Shown here one piece after another: positions 35,791 through 42,984 of a DNA stretch of 64,000 nt; the first letter of the stretch is position 1, and each line of letters opens with the position of its first letter. Source of the DNA: Ramlibacter sp. PS4R-6 (GTDB lineage Bacteria > Pseudomonadota > Gammaproteobacteria > Burkholderiales > Burkholderiaceae_C). The DNA lies in the NCBI RefSeq assembly GCF_037572775.1, contig NZ_JBBHKA010000001.1:1674001-1738000 (forward strand). Direction: 5' to 3'. The notes under the pieces were generated by a model. It saw only the letters and a program-made list of their open reading frames with translations, had not been told where the DNA came from and made no database searches. Both the position numbers and the translations under genes were made by a program.

Positions 35791-35820
35791 GGAATGTGAA
35801 TCGCGAAATTTGGAATCACG
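35791..35820 (+). repeat. Left-end subterminal repeats of the island
   Basis: GGAATGTGAATCGCGA (35791-35806) and TTTGGAATCACG (35809-35820) have near copies near the right end: GGAATTGTGAATCGTGA (37915-37931) and TTTGGAATTGGCG (37858-37870), in the same orientation. They may be integrase arm-type or accessory-factor binding sites. Confidence 0.35.
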
Positions 35821-35932
35821 CTGCCGGTTTTGCGCGCTTCTCAGGAGAGGGACTTCGTGTTCCCGGGAGTTGCCACTGCTCCGGTCGGTTCGTCGCAAGC
35901 GCCGACCTGCGCCGTGGACAACTGCGTAGACC

Positions 35933-36436
35933 CTAGCGACCGATCGTCGTGAGAAGTGTGTCGATCACGACGATGTTGCCGCGCGCCTTGTCCACGGCTT
36001 CCCGGGTCACGATCCTCTCTACGATCTTTTTGTTATGGGCGGGACCGCCGAACTCTTTTTCGAATCGCTTCTTATGCTCAGCGGTTGAACACTCTTTATG
36101 GAGACCCACAAGCCGAAGCAACATGCATTCCAGACATGGTTCGACTGCAATCAACACGATCCCTGCCTTCTCACCCCGTGCGCGGACGTCATCGTTCCAG
36201 TCTGTGTCGGTGTCAAAAAACGCCGCAGCAACATCGAAGGCGCCATTGGCGCGCTGATATCGGATGGCGTGGTCTACGACGTTCCCGGCACCCTTGCCAC
36301 CGGCAGATTGAACCCTGACGTTGCATCCCTTCCTGTCGGCCGTATAAAGCTCACGAATCCGCTTCAGGAAAATCTCTTCGGCGTCACCTTCTCCCATAAG
36401 GAGTGCCGTGGGCCTAACGATTCTCGCCTGCGCCAT
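35933..36436 (-). CDS. TOPRIM/RloB-like putative nuclease, partner of AAA ATPase
   Basis: A 167-residue protein with TOPRIM-like features. PTALLMGEGDAEEIFLKRIREL carries a glutamate (Glu16) after a hydrophobic strand, AAAFFDTDTDWNDD gives a D-x-D pair (Asp75, Asp77), and VEPCLECMLLRL resembles the N-P-C-x-E-x-W-L-L block of RloB (PF13707) proteins. In AbiL and RloAB pairs this component is the presumed effector. Its start overlaps the ATPase stop (ATGA), so it is translated after the ATPase. It is slightly shorter than usual RloB proteins (about 200). The assignment is from motif pattern only, and nuclease activity is an inference. Confidence 0.65.
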   Translation of the reverse strand: MAQARIVRPTALLMGEGDAEEIFLKRIRELYTADRKGCNVRVQSAGGKGAGNVVDHAIRYQRANGAFDVAAAFFDTDTDWNDDVRARGEKAGIVLIAVEPCLECMLLRLVGLHKECSTAEHKKRFEKEFGGPAHNKKIVERIVTREAVDKARGNIVVIDTLLTTIGR

Positions 36437-37617
36437 CAGAGTATCGGCACTGCGCCAAGCGCGCCGGCCATGTACTTGGCGCGGAGGTTGTCATCGGAGC
36501 GAAGACCTTCGATCGTGTCTCCTCGAAAACCGACGCTCTCACCTTCAACCTTCTCGAAGAAATGCACCTGTGATTTTTCGACCATCGTGAGCACTTCTGG
36601 CATGTGGCAAGTAAATAGCAATTGAGCGTTCTTTGGATTACTCACGGTCGATGCGAACATTCCCAAGATTGGTTCCAGCATATGTGGGTGCAAGTCGCCG
36701 TCTAGTTCATCGATCACGGCCAGCCCTCCAGTCTCGAGTATCGGCAAGAGTTTGGAGAGAAGAACAATCGCACCTTGTGTGCCCGCGGATTCCTGATGAA
36801 GCAACACGACCCCGGATTTGCCTTCGCGGGCAACATGCGTTACTAGCCCAAGCCAGAATTTTTCATCTCCCGGCATCTCTAGGGACTGAAATTTGACCCC
36901 GTTAATCCCCAAGTCCCACCCTTTCACCAAGTTGGTCATTGCGGTTGCGGCCGCCGGGTGACCTGCAAAGTATTCGGCAGCATCAGTGATGCCCGACACG
37001 TCAGAGCGATCGCGGCCGAAGGAATTGATATTCGTGTTCAGTTTGAGGCGACTTGTAAGGGCCAACGCGAGCGGGACGTTGTACTGTGCTGCAGTAGCAA
37101 GCAACGAGGCGTTGGGGCGGACTTTCTCGGCTTCTGTTTGTGCCAAGCCAAATCCGTCTTGGTGGACGACATACGCGTCGTCTGAAGCAGGGCTTCTTTC
37201 AAAAACCATTACGAATGGGCCGTTCGTACGCGCTTTCCTATGCAACGACTCGCGCAGAACTCGTTTCTTCGTCGCTGTCAGTTCATAGCGCCAGAGAACA
37301 CCGTCGGCATCTTCCCCAATAACTTCGAATTGGCTTGGATCGGAAACGTGGGCAAAGTGCGGCGTAAACGGCAGCTCCTGGTCCGGTTTGTAGTGGAACG
37401 AGTCCTTCACAAACGAGGTAACGAAAACGAGAGCTTTGAGGGCCGCCGTTTTACCAGCAGCATTCGCCCCCATGAAGGCACTAATCAAATTCAGCCGATC
37501 CCCAGAGCGCCCAGTGGTCTGGAACTTCTTTTCGTAGCCTCGGTGCGAAGTGACTAGAGAAACTTCGCACTTTTCAGCAAACGAATAGAGGTTCGTGAAT
37601 GAGTATGAGTGGAGCAT
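36436..37617 (-). CDS. AAA/ABC-type ATPase of a putative defence pair (AbiLi/RloA-like)
   Basis: A 393-residue ATPase of the AAA_15/AAA_21 (OLD/RloA-like) class. MLHSYSFTNLYSFAEKCEVSL is the usual beta-strand opening. Walker A is GANAAGKT (50-57), the ABC-like signature is ESAGTQ (276-281), Walker B is LAVIDELD with Asp303/Glu304, and a switch His338 lies in LLFTCHMPE. These head domains usually lack a long coiled coil in this subgroup, as here. Start 37617 is preferred because it opens this motif; an upstream ATG at 37794 would add 59 residues of non-conserved sequence. It heads a two-gene operon with the TOPRIM-like gene. Confidence 0.8.
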   Translation of the reverse strand: MLHSYSFTNLYSFAEKCEVSLVTSHRGYEKKFQTTGRSGDRLNLISAFMGANAAGKTAALKALVFVTSFVKDSFHYKPDQELPFTPHFAHVSDPSQFEVIGEDADGVLWRYELTATKKRVLRESLHRKARTNGPFVMVFERSPASDDAYVVHQDGFGLAQTEAEKVRPNASLLATAAQYNVPLALALTSRLKLNTNINSFGRDRSDVSGITDAAEYFAGHPAAATAMTNLVKGWDLGINGVKFQSLEMPGDEKFWLGLVTHVAREGKSGVVLLHQESAGTQGAIVLLSKLLPILETGGLAVIDELDGDLHPHMLEPILGMFASTVSNPKNAQLLFTCHMPEVLTMVEKSQVHFFEKVEGESVGFRGDTIEGLRSDDNLRAKYMAGALGAVPIL

Positions 37618-37963
37618 GGAACCTATCTTGTGGGGCAATTCCCTTTTGCAACCCCATTTTGCCCTCAAAATCTCCGCATTGGAACAAAAAACTCGGTTAA
37701 TCGTGTTAGTGTGTGCTGACATTGTGCGGGGCGTCGTCGCGAGCTCTGGCGGTGACTGGACGGGAACGGGCCAGCGGTCGGAGTCAAAGGCCACTTTCGT
37801 AGTACCCCAAACAACCAGCTGTTGAGCAGCAGGCCAGCCGAAACGCCGGTATGCAGCTTTGGAATTGGCGTAAATGCGCTAGCAGCCACGAGGGAGCGCA
37901 ATGAACCGATCTTCGGAATTGTGAATCGTGACTTCACCCGCACCGGTGCTTGCATCTAGCGCG

Positions 37964-38013
37964 GGCCTGTCACGCCGGGGGTCGCGGGTTCGAGTCCCGT
38001 CCACTCCGCCAAA
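37964..38013 (+). repeat. Right 50-bp direct repeat (attR), tRNA-Asp 3' fragment
   Basis: Exact copy of 35686-35735: the tRNA-Asp anticodon arm 3' part, T-arm, acceptor 3' strand and CCA. The 5' half of a tRNA is absent (preceded by TGCATCTAGCGC), so this is a remnant and not a functional tRNA. Confidence 0.92.
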
Positions 38014-38019
38014 GGATTG

Positions 38020-38055
38020 AAGCCCTTGCTATCGAATCGGTAGCAAGGGCTTTTT
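38020..38055 (+). terminator. Rho-independent terminator, original end of the tRNA operon
   Basis: A perfect 12-bp stem AAGCCCTTGCTA / TAGCAAGGGCTT (38020-38031 with 38041-38052) is followed by TTTTT. It sits 7 bp after the attR tRNA fragment, so it was probably the native terminator of gltX-tRNA transcription before the island inserted. Confidence 0.9.
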
Positions 38056-38202
38056 GTTGGGGCACGCGCGCCCGCCACGCTGTGTCTGCACGGGACGACA
38101 TCCCCGCGGGCATTTGCGCGCCGCCTTGCGGCCTCGTCTCCTAAGCGCGCAAGCGCACCGCGTGCTTAGTCTTCGCTCTTCGTCATCAAGGAGATCGAAC
38201 GA

Positions 38203-38703
38203 ATGAACAAGGACAACAATTCCACGGGCAAGAAGGCCGCCGGCACCGGTGTCGGCGCGGCCACGGGCGCGGCGCTCGGTGGCGTCGCAGGCGGCGCGAC
38301 CGCTGGTGCACTCGCGGGTGGCGTGACGGGCCCGGTGGGCGCGGCGATCGGCGCCGTGGTCGGTGCCGTCGCGGGCGCCGTCATCGGCAAGAAGACGGCG
38401 GACCCCGCCATCGAGGACTCGTACTGGCGCGAGAACCATGCGAGCCGCCCGTACGCCCGCCAGGACGTGGGCTTCGACCACTACCAGCCGGCGTACCGCG
38501 CCGGCGTGGAGTCGTACAACCGCAATCCGGAGCGCTCGTTCGACGACGTCGAGCCGGAAATGGGCCGCGACTGGAGCCGCGCACGCGGCAACTCGTCGCT
38601 GGAATGGGAACATGCCCGCCCCGCGGCGCGCGATGCCTGGGAGCGTGTGAGCAACGCCGCCGAGCGCGCGATCCCCGGCGATTCGGACAAGGACGGGCGT
38701 TAA
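38203..38703 (+). CDS. Glycine-zipper hypothetical protein
   Basis: A 166-residue protein. A short polar head precedes a long Gly/Ala zipper (about residues 13-62: repeated G-x3-G, as in GVGAATGAALGGVAGG) that would form one or two packed membrane helices. A charged soluble tail contains FDHYQPAYRAGVESYNRNPERSFDDVE and WEHARPAARDAWERV. No signal peptide is seen. The tail resembles proteins found in Burkholderiales stress loci. It has an AAGGAG ribosome-binding site and its own terminator at 38728. Confidence 0.75.
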   Translation: MNKDNNSTGKKAAGTGVGAATGAALGGVAGGATAGALAGGVTGPVGAAIGAVVGAVAGAVIGKKTADPAIEDSYWRENHASRPYARQDVGFDHYQPAYRAGVESYNRNPERSFDDVEPEMGRDWSRARGNSSLEWEHARPAARDAWERVSNAAERAIPGDSDKDGR

Positions 38704-38727
38704 GCCGGCCTGGCGGTCACGCGAACG

Positions 38728-38758
38728 AGGGCTCCTGCGCAGGCAGGGGCCCTTTTTT
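38728..38758 (+). terminator. Rho-independent terminator after the glycine-zipper gene
   Basis: An 11-bp stem AGGGCTCCTGC / GCAGGGGCCCT (one G-T pair) with loop GCAG and a TTTTTT tail. It ends exactly at the stop of the convergent alcohol dehydrogenase gene. Confidence 0.85.
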
Positions 38759-39810
38759 CATGCCCGCGCCAACGAGGCGTTGTCGATCACGAACCGGTAC
38801 TTCACGTCGCCCTTGAGCATGCGTTCGTAGGCGGCGTTGATCTGGTCGGCACGCACCATCTCGATGTCCGCGACGATGCGGTGCTGCGCGCAGAAGTCCA
38901 GCATCTCCTGCGTTTCGCGAATGCCGCCGATCAGCGAGCCGGCGAGGGAGCGCCGCTTCATGATCAGGTTGAACACGCCGGGAGACGGGTGGGGCGTGGC
39001 GGGTGCGCCGACGAGCGTCATCGTCCCGTCGCGCTTGAGCAGCGACAGGAAGGGGTCGAGGTTGTGGGGCGCGGCCACCGTGTTCAGGATGAAGTCGAAG
39101 CTCTTCGCATGTTTCGCCATTTCGTCGCGGTTGCGGGAGACGACGACCTCGTGCGCGCCCAGCGCCTTGGCGTCCTTGCGTTTCGACTCCGAGGTGGTGA
39201 ACGCGACGACGTTCGCGCCCATCGCGTGCGCGATCTTGATGCCCATGTGGCCAAGGCCGCCGATGCCGACCACGCCGACCTTCCTGCCCAGCCCCGCCTC
39301 CCAGTGGCGCAGCGGCGAGTAGGTCGTGATGCCGGCGCACAGCAAGGGCGCAACGGCGGCCAGCTGTTCTTCGGGATGGCGGATGCGCAGCACGTAGCGC
39401 TCGCGCACCACGATCTTCTGCGAGTAGCCACCGAGCGTCCAGCCCGGCTCGTCGGGCGTCGGCGAGTTGTAGGTGCCGACCATGCCGTCGCAATAGTTTT
39501 CCAGGCCGTCTTCGCAGTCGGGGCAGCGCTTGCAGCTGTCGACGATGCAGCCGACGCCCACGAGGTCGCCCACCTTGTGGCTGGCCACGTGCGCGCCCAC
39601 GGCCGACACGCGCCCCACGATCTCGTGGCCCGGCACGCACGGGAACTGCGTGCCCGCCCACTCGGCGCGGACCGTGTGCAGGTCCGAATGGCAGATGCCG
39701 CAGAACGCGATGTCGATCTGGACGTCGTGCGGCCCCGGCGCGCGGCGGGAAATCTTCAGGGCTTCGAGCGCTTTGTCGGCGGCGTAGGCGCCGTAGGCTT
39801 GGACTTGCAT
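38758..39810 (-). CDS. Zinc-dependent NAD(P) alcohol dehydrogenase (YahK/CAD type)
   Basis: A 350-residue medium-chain dehydrogenase of the cinnamyl-alcohol-dehydrogenase group. The catalytic zinc site is FCGICHSDLH with PGHEIVGRV, and structural zinc cysteines lie in CKRCPDCEDGLENYC. The Rossmann motif is GVVGIGGLGHMGIK, and FDFILNTVAAPHNLDPFLSLLKRDG is typical. It reduces aldehydes with NADPH in relatives. Start 39810 (MQVQAYGAYAA) gives the standard length; a longer frame upstream lacks conservation. Confidence 0.92.
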   Translation of the reverse strand: MQVQAYGAYAADKALEALKISRRAPGPHDVQIDIAFCGICHSDLHTVRAEWAGTQFPCVPGHEIVGRVSAVGAHVASHKVGDLVGVGCIVDSCKRCPDCEDGLENYCDGMVGTYNSPTPDEPGWTLGGYSQKIVVRERYVLRIRHPEEQLAAVAPLLCAGITTYSPLRHWEAGLGRKVGVVGIGGLGHMGIKIAHAMGANVVAFTTSESKRKDAKALGAHEVVVSRNRDEMAKHAKSFDFILNTVAAPHNLDPFLSLLKRDGTMTLVGAPATPHPSPGVFNLIMKRRSLAGSLIGGIRETQEMLDFCAQHRIVADIEMVRADQINAAYERMLKGDVKYRFVIDNASLARA

Positions 39811-39908
39811 CGACGCATTGTGGGCCGGAACCCACTGCCGAGCACCGGGGTCCGGGAACGCGGCGTACAGTCGTGACGTCAATGGCTCCACACCCAAGGA
39901 GATCCCGC

Positions 39909-40271
39909 ATGGATGCGCAAACAATGCTTCGAACCGCCGTCGTCCTGCTGCTCGTCACCGCCGCCGGCGGCCTGCTGATGGCCGGCATGCGGTTCAGCGG
40001 GCATCCGCGGCCCCCGCACTGGCTGGCCATGCTGCACGGGCTGCTGGCAGGAAGCGGCCTGACGCTGCTCCTGTATGCCGCCTTCACCGCGGGCTTGCCG
40101 GGCTCGGGCTGGCTGGGCCTGGCGCTGCTGGCCGGCGCAGCGCTCGGCGGTGTGGTGCTGAACCTGGGCTACCACATGAAGGACGTGCCCTTGCCGATCT
40201 GGTTCGTGCTCGTTCACGCCGGGATTGCGGTTGTGGGCCTGGGGGTGCTGGCCGTCTCCGTCTGGAAGTAG
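39909..40271 (+). CDS. Four-helix membrane hypothetical protein
   Basis: A 120-residue membrane protein with four hydrophobic helices (about 8-27, 38-60, 65-85 and 97-117) and few charges; HMKDVPLPIWFVLVHAGIAV lies before the last helix. No family is recognised. Start 39909 follows AAGGAGATCC. It is divergent from the alcohol dehydrogenase and 24 bp ahead of the flavoprotein. Function unknown. Confidence 0.65.
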   Translation: MDAQTMLRTAVVLLLVTAAGGLLMAGMRFSGHPRPPHWLAMLHGLLAGSGLTLLLYAAFTAGLPGSGWLGLALLAGAALGGVVLNLGYHMKDVPLPIWFVLVHAGIAVVGLGVLAVSVWK

Positions 40272-40295
40272 CGCCGCCGGCGAGACAATCGCCGG

Positions 40296-41549
40296 GTGAC
40301 GTCCATCCCCTTGCGAGCCGCCGTCGTCGGCGGCGGCCCCGCCGGCCTGATGGCGGCCGAGATGCTGGCCCGGCATGGCGTGGCCGTCGACCTGTTCGAC
40401 GCCATGCCGTCGGTGGGCCGCAAGTTCCTGCTGGCCGGGCGCGGGGGCTTGAACCTCACGCATTCCGACGATCCACCGAAGTTCATCGCGCATTACGGTG
40501 ACCGCAGCAGTGCCCTGCGCGATGCGGTGAGCGCGTTCGGCGGTGACGAGATCCGCCGCTGGTCTGCCGATTTGGGCGTCGAGACTTTCGTCGGCACTTC
40601 GGGGCGTGTGTTTCCCAAGGACATGAAGGCCGCGCCGCTATTGCGTGCGTGGCTGCATCGGCTCCGCGCGGCGGGCGTGCGGTTTCACACGCGGCATCGG
40701 TGGCAAGGGTGGGACGCCGACGGCGGGCTTGTCTTCGACACGCCTGTGGGGCGCGTCTCGCACGCGGCGACGGCAACGGTGCTGGCACTGGGCGGCGCCA
40801 GCTGGCCGCGGCTGGGTTCCGACGGCGCGTGGGTGCCGCTGCTGGCCGCGCGCGGCGTGGCCATCGCACCGCTGCGGCCCGCGAACTGCGGCTTCGACGT
40901 GGCCCCGACCCGCGAGGGTGGCGCCGGATGGAGCGACCACTTGCGCCAGCGCTTCGCGGGCCAGCCCGTCAAGCCGGTGGCTGCGCGGCTGGCAACACAG
41001 GGGCCGCTGGAGGGTACGCAAGGCGAGTTTGTGCTGACCGAGACCGGCATCGAGGGCAGCCTGGTGTATGCGCATGCGGCGGCACTGCGCGACGAGATCG
41101 CGGCGCAGGGGCACGCGACGTGGCTCATCGACCTGTTGCCGCAGCACAGCCCGCAGCAGGTGCTGGCCGAAACGCAGCGCCCGCGAGGGCCGCGCAGCCT
41201 GTCCACGCACCTCAAGAGCCGGCTCGGGATCGCGGGCCTGAAGATGGCGTTGCTGCACGAGGTGCTGTCGCCGCAGCAGCTCCATGATCCCGCACAACTG
41301 GCCGCTGCGCTGAAGGCGCTGCCGCTGGTGCTGGCCAGGCCCCGGCCCGTCGACGAAGCGATCAGCACGGCGGGCGGCGTGCGCTTCGACGCGCTGGACG
41401 CCAACGGCATGCTGCGCGAAGTGCCCGGCGTGTTCTGCGCCGGGGAAATGCTCGACTGGGAGGCGCCCACGGGCGGCTACCTGCTGACCGCATGCTTCGC
41501 CACGGGCCGTGTCGCGGGGGAGGGTGCGGCGAAGTGGTTGCGGCAGTAG
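40296..41549 (+). CDS. HI0933/TIGR03862-type FAD flavoprotein
   Basis: A 417-residue NAD(P)/FAD-dependent oxidoreductase-like protein of the YhiN/HI0933 family. The Rossmann dinucleotide motif is AAVVGGGPAGLMAAEMLARHG (about 8-28). GRKFLLAGRGGLNLTHSD is the family-specific loop, and GVFCAGEMLDWEAPTGGYLLTACFATG near the C-terminus binds FAD. Biochemical role is unknown; relatives have been linked to tRNA or other hydroxylation only loosely. A GTG start gives the motif 10 residues in. Confidence 0.88.
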   Translation: MTSIPLRAAVVGGGPAGLMAAEMLARHGVAVDLFDAMPSVGRKFLLAGRGGLNLTHSDDPPKFIAHYGDRSSALRDAVSAFGGDEIRRWSADLGVETFVGTSGRVFPKDMKAAPLLRAWLHRLRAAGVRFHTRHRWQGWDADGGLVFDTPVGRVSHAATATVLALGGASWPRLGSDGAWVPLLAARGVAIAPLRPANCGFDVAPTREGGAGWSDHLRQRFAGQPVKPVAARLATQGPLEGTQGEFVLTETGIEGSLVYAHAAALRDEIAAQGHATWLIDLLPQHSPQQVLAETQRPRGPRSLSTHLKSRLGIAGLKMALLHEVLSPQQLHDPAQLAAALKALPLVLARPRPVDEAISTAGGVRFDALDANGMLREVPGVFCAGEMLDWEAPTGGYLLTACFATGRVAGEGAAKWLRQ

Positions 41550-41558
41550 GATGACCCC

Positions 41559-42101
41559 ATGAGCGCACGCATCCCACCCGCCACGCCGCCCTTCGACCCC
41601 GAAGTCGCCGCAACCATAGACCGCGTGATGCGGGGGCAGCCGCCCTTGCACCTGTTCGCGACGATGGCGCGCGACCCGCGCCTGGCAAGGAAGTTCTTCG
41701 CGGGCGGCCTGCTGGACAAGGGGCACCTCACCGTCCGCCAGCGCGAGATCGTCATCGACCGCACCACGGCGCTGTGCGGCGCCGAATACGAGTGGGGCGT
41801 GCACATCGCCGGCTTCGCGCAGAAAGCGGAGCTGACGGCGGAGCAAGTGCGATCCACCGTGCACGGCACTGCGGAAGACGCGTGCTGGTCCGACGAAGAC
41901 CGCCTGCTCGTGCGCCTGTGCGACGCGCTGCACAAGGACTGCGACGTCGACGACGACCTCTGGAAGGCCCTGCGCGCGACGTTCAGCGAGAACGCGATCG
42001 TGGAGCTGCTGATGCTCGCGGGGTTCTACCGCACGGTGAGCTACCTCACGAACGCGCTGCGCATCCCGCTCGAAAGCTACGGGGCGCGCTTCCCGAAATA
42101 A
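41559..42101 (+). CDS. Carboxymuconolactone decarboxylase (AhpD-like) family protein
   Basis: A 180-residue helical protein of the CMD/AhpD superfamily. LTVRQREIVIDRTTALCGAEYEWGVHIAGF is the core helix pair, with a single Cys where AhpD has CxxC (C-G-A-E), so a redox-active disulphide is not present. It is closer to the decarboxylase-like branch. It lies 9 bp after the flavoprotein gene and is probably cotranscribed. Substrate unknown. Confidence 0.82.
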   Translation: MSARIPPATPPFDPEVAATIDRVMRGQPPLHLFATMARDPRLARKFFAGGLLDKGHLTVRQREIVIDRTTALCGAEYEWGVHIAGFAQKAELTAEQVRSTVHGTAEDACWSDEDRLLVRLCDALHKDCDVDDDLWKALRATFSENAIVELLMLAGFYRTVSYLTNALRIPLESYGARFPK

Positions 42102-42133
42102 ACCGTCGTTTTCAACGCCCCCGAAAGGGTCGC

Positions 42134-42161
42134 TTGACATGCAGGTATTTACCTGCATAAT
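42134..42161 (+). promoter_or_regulatory. Promoter with internal ArsR-type operator palindrome
   Basis: A consensus -35 TTGACA (42134-42139), 16-bp spacer and -10 CATAAT (42156-42161). The spacer is filled by a 20-bp perfect palindrome ATGCAGGTATTTACCTGCAT (42139-42158). The ArsR-family gene starts 24 bp downstream, so binding of its product here would block RNA polymerase: autoregulation is inferred. Confidence 0.8.
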
Positions 42162-42184
42162 TCAACCCACGCACTCACACACGG

Positions 42185-42499
42185 ATGGACGCAGACAAGG
42201 TTTTCAAGGCACTGGGCGACCCCACGCGGCGCAAGCTGCTCGACGCGCTGTACGAGCGCAATGGCCAGACGCTGGGCGAGCTGTGCGAGGACGTGGACAT
42301 GGCCAGGCAGTCGGTCACCCAGCACCTGGGGCTCCTCGAAGAGGCCAACCTGGTCGCAACGGTGTGGCGCGGCCGCGAGAAGCTGCACTTCATCAACCCG
42401 GTGCCGCTGCACGAGGTCTACGAGCGGTGGGTGCGCAAATTCGAACGTCAGCGGCTAGGCCTGCTGCACGACCTGAAAAAGCAACTCGAAGGAGAGTAG
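42185..42499 (+). CDS. ArsR-family transcriptional regulator
   Basis: A 104-residue winged-helix repressor: KVFKALGDPTRRKLLDALYERNGQTLGELCEDVDMARQSVTQHLGLLEEANLV with recognition helix at about residues 40-56. The C-terminal FINPVPLHEVYERWVRKFE is the form common to ArsR regulators paired with SRPBCC genes. No metal-binding ELCVCDL motif is present, so it probably senses something other than arsenite. It heads an operon with the SRPBCC and GFA genes and lies behind a palindromic promoter. Confidence 0.9.
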   Translation: MDADKVFKALGDPTRRKLLDALYERNGQTLGELCEDVDMARQSVTQHLGLLEEANLVATVWRGREKLHFINPVPLHEVYERWVRKFERQRLGLLHDLKKQLEGE

Positions 42500-42501
42500 C
42501 G

Positions 42502-42984
42502 ATGACGCAAGAGAGAACGAGCTTCGTTTACGTGACCTACATCCGCTCCACGCCCCAGAAGGTGTTCGCCGCCATCACGCAGCCCGAGATCGCGCGCCAG
42601 TACTGGGGCCACGAGAACGTGTCCGACTGGAAGCCCGGCTCGAAGTGGGAGCACGTGCGCGCCAACGGCGAGCGCAGCGTCGGCGTGGTCGGCAAGGTGG
42701 TGGAAGTCACGCCGCCTTCGCGCCTGGTCATCACGTGGGCCAGCCCGTCGCAGGCCGACGACCCTGCGGCCTACAGCCGGGTGAGCTTCGACATAGCCGA
42801 ATACGACGGCATGGTGAAGCTGACCGTCACCCACGACGAACTCCAGCCCGATAGCGCCATGGCCAAGGGCATCACGCGCGGCTGGCCGATCGTCCTCTCC
42901 AGCCTGAAGTCGCTGCTGGAAACGGGGCAGGGTATCGACGTCTTTGCGCAGCCCAGGTCGGGCGCCGTGGAGCGCTGCTCATGA
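42502..42984 (+). CDS. SRPBCC (AHSA1-type) protein of ArsR operon
   Basis: A 160-residue START-like protein: VYVTYIRSTPQKVFAAITQPEIARQYWGHENVSDWKPGSKWEH is the AHSA1 domain opening, and LTVTHDEL and GWPIVLSSLKSLLETG are conserved C-terminal blocks. ArsR-SRPBCC pairs are widespread, and the SRPBCC protein may bind the inducing ligand, although this is not established. It is 2 nt after the regulator and overlaps the GFA gene (ATGA). Confidence 0.88.
   Translation: MTQERTSFVYVTYIRSTPQKVFAAITQPEIARQYWGHENVSDWKPGSKWEHVRANGERSVGVVGKVVEVTPPSRLVITWASPSQADDPAAYSRVSFDIAEYDGMVKLTVTHDELQPDSAMAKGITRGWPIVLSSLKSLLETGQGIDVFAQPRSGAVERCS

Larger units (their letters stand above)
35686..38013 (-). mobile_element. 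Small tRNA-Asp genomic island carrying an ATPase-TOPRIM operon
   Basis: About 2.3 kb between two 50-bp direct copies of the tRNA-Asp 3' half. The contents are a hairpin terminator, a two-gene - strand operon (TOPRIM/RloB-like gene and AAA ATPase) and about 0.35 kb of non-coding DNA. The codon usage and base composition are visibly less GC-rich than in flanking genes. No integrase, transposase or replication gene is present, so mobility would have to be supplied in trans. Arrangement matches insertion at a tRNA 3' end, with the original downstream terminator displaced to 38020. Confidence 0.88.
37618..38202. other. Non-coding right end of island, attR and original tRNA terminator
   Basis: This 585-bp stretch has no convincing gene. 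It holds the upstream region of the ATPase operon (A/T-rich block about 37640-37720, where its promoter should lie, though no clean -35/-10 was found), a right-end repeat pair (37858-37870, 37915-37931), the duplicated tRNA-Asp 3' half (37964-38013), the displaced terminator (38020-38055), and about 150 bp of leader for the glycine-zipper gene. Confidence 0.7.

Noticed and set aside
37617-37794. A 59-residue N-terminal extension of the island ATPase from an ATG at 37794
   Set aside because: The extension lacks conservation-like features, and the canonical AAA_15-type opening MLHSYSFTNL begins at 37617.
35734-37963. An integrase, transposase or toxin-antitoxin pair inside the island
   Set aside because: The only plausible genes are the ATPase and the TOPRIM/RloB-like protein; other frames there are short antisense shadows. 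The Walker and TOPRIM motifs do not match a toxin-antitoxin pair.
37964-38013. A second tRNA-Asp gene
   Set aside because: Only the 3' half is present; no acceptor 5' strand or D-arm precedes it. It is the island attR.
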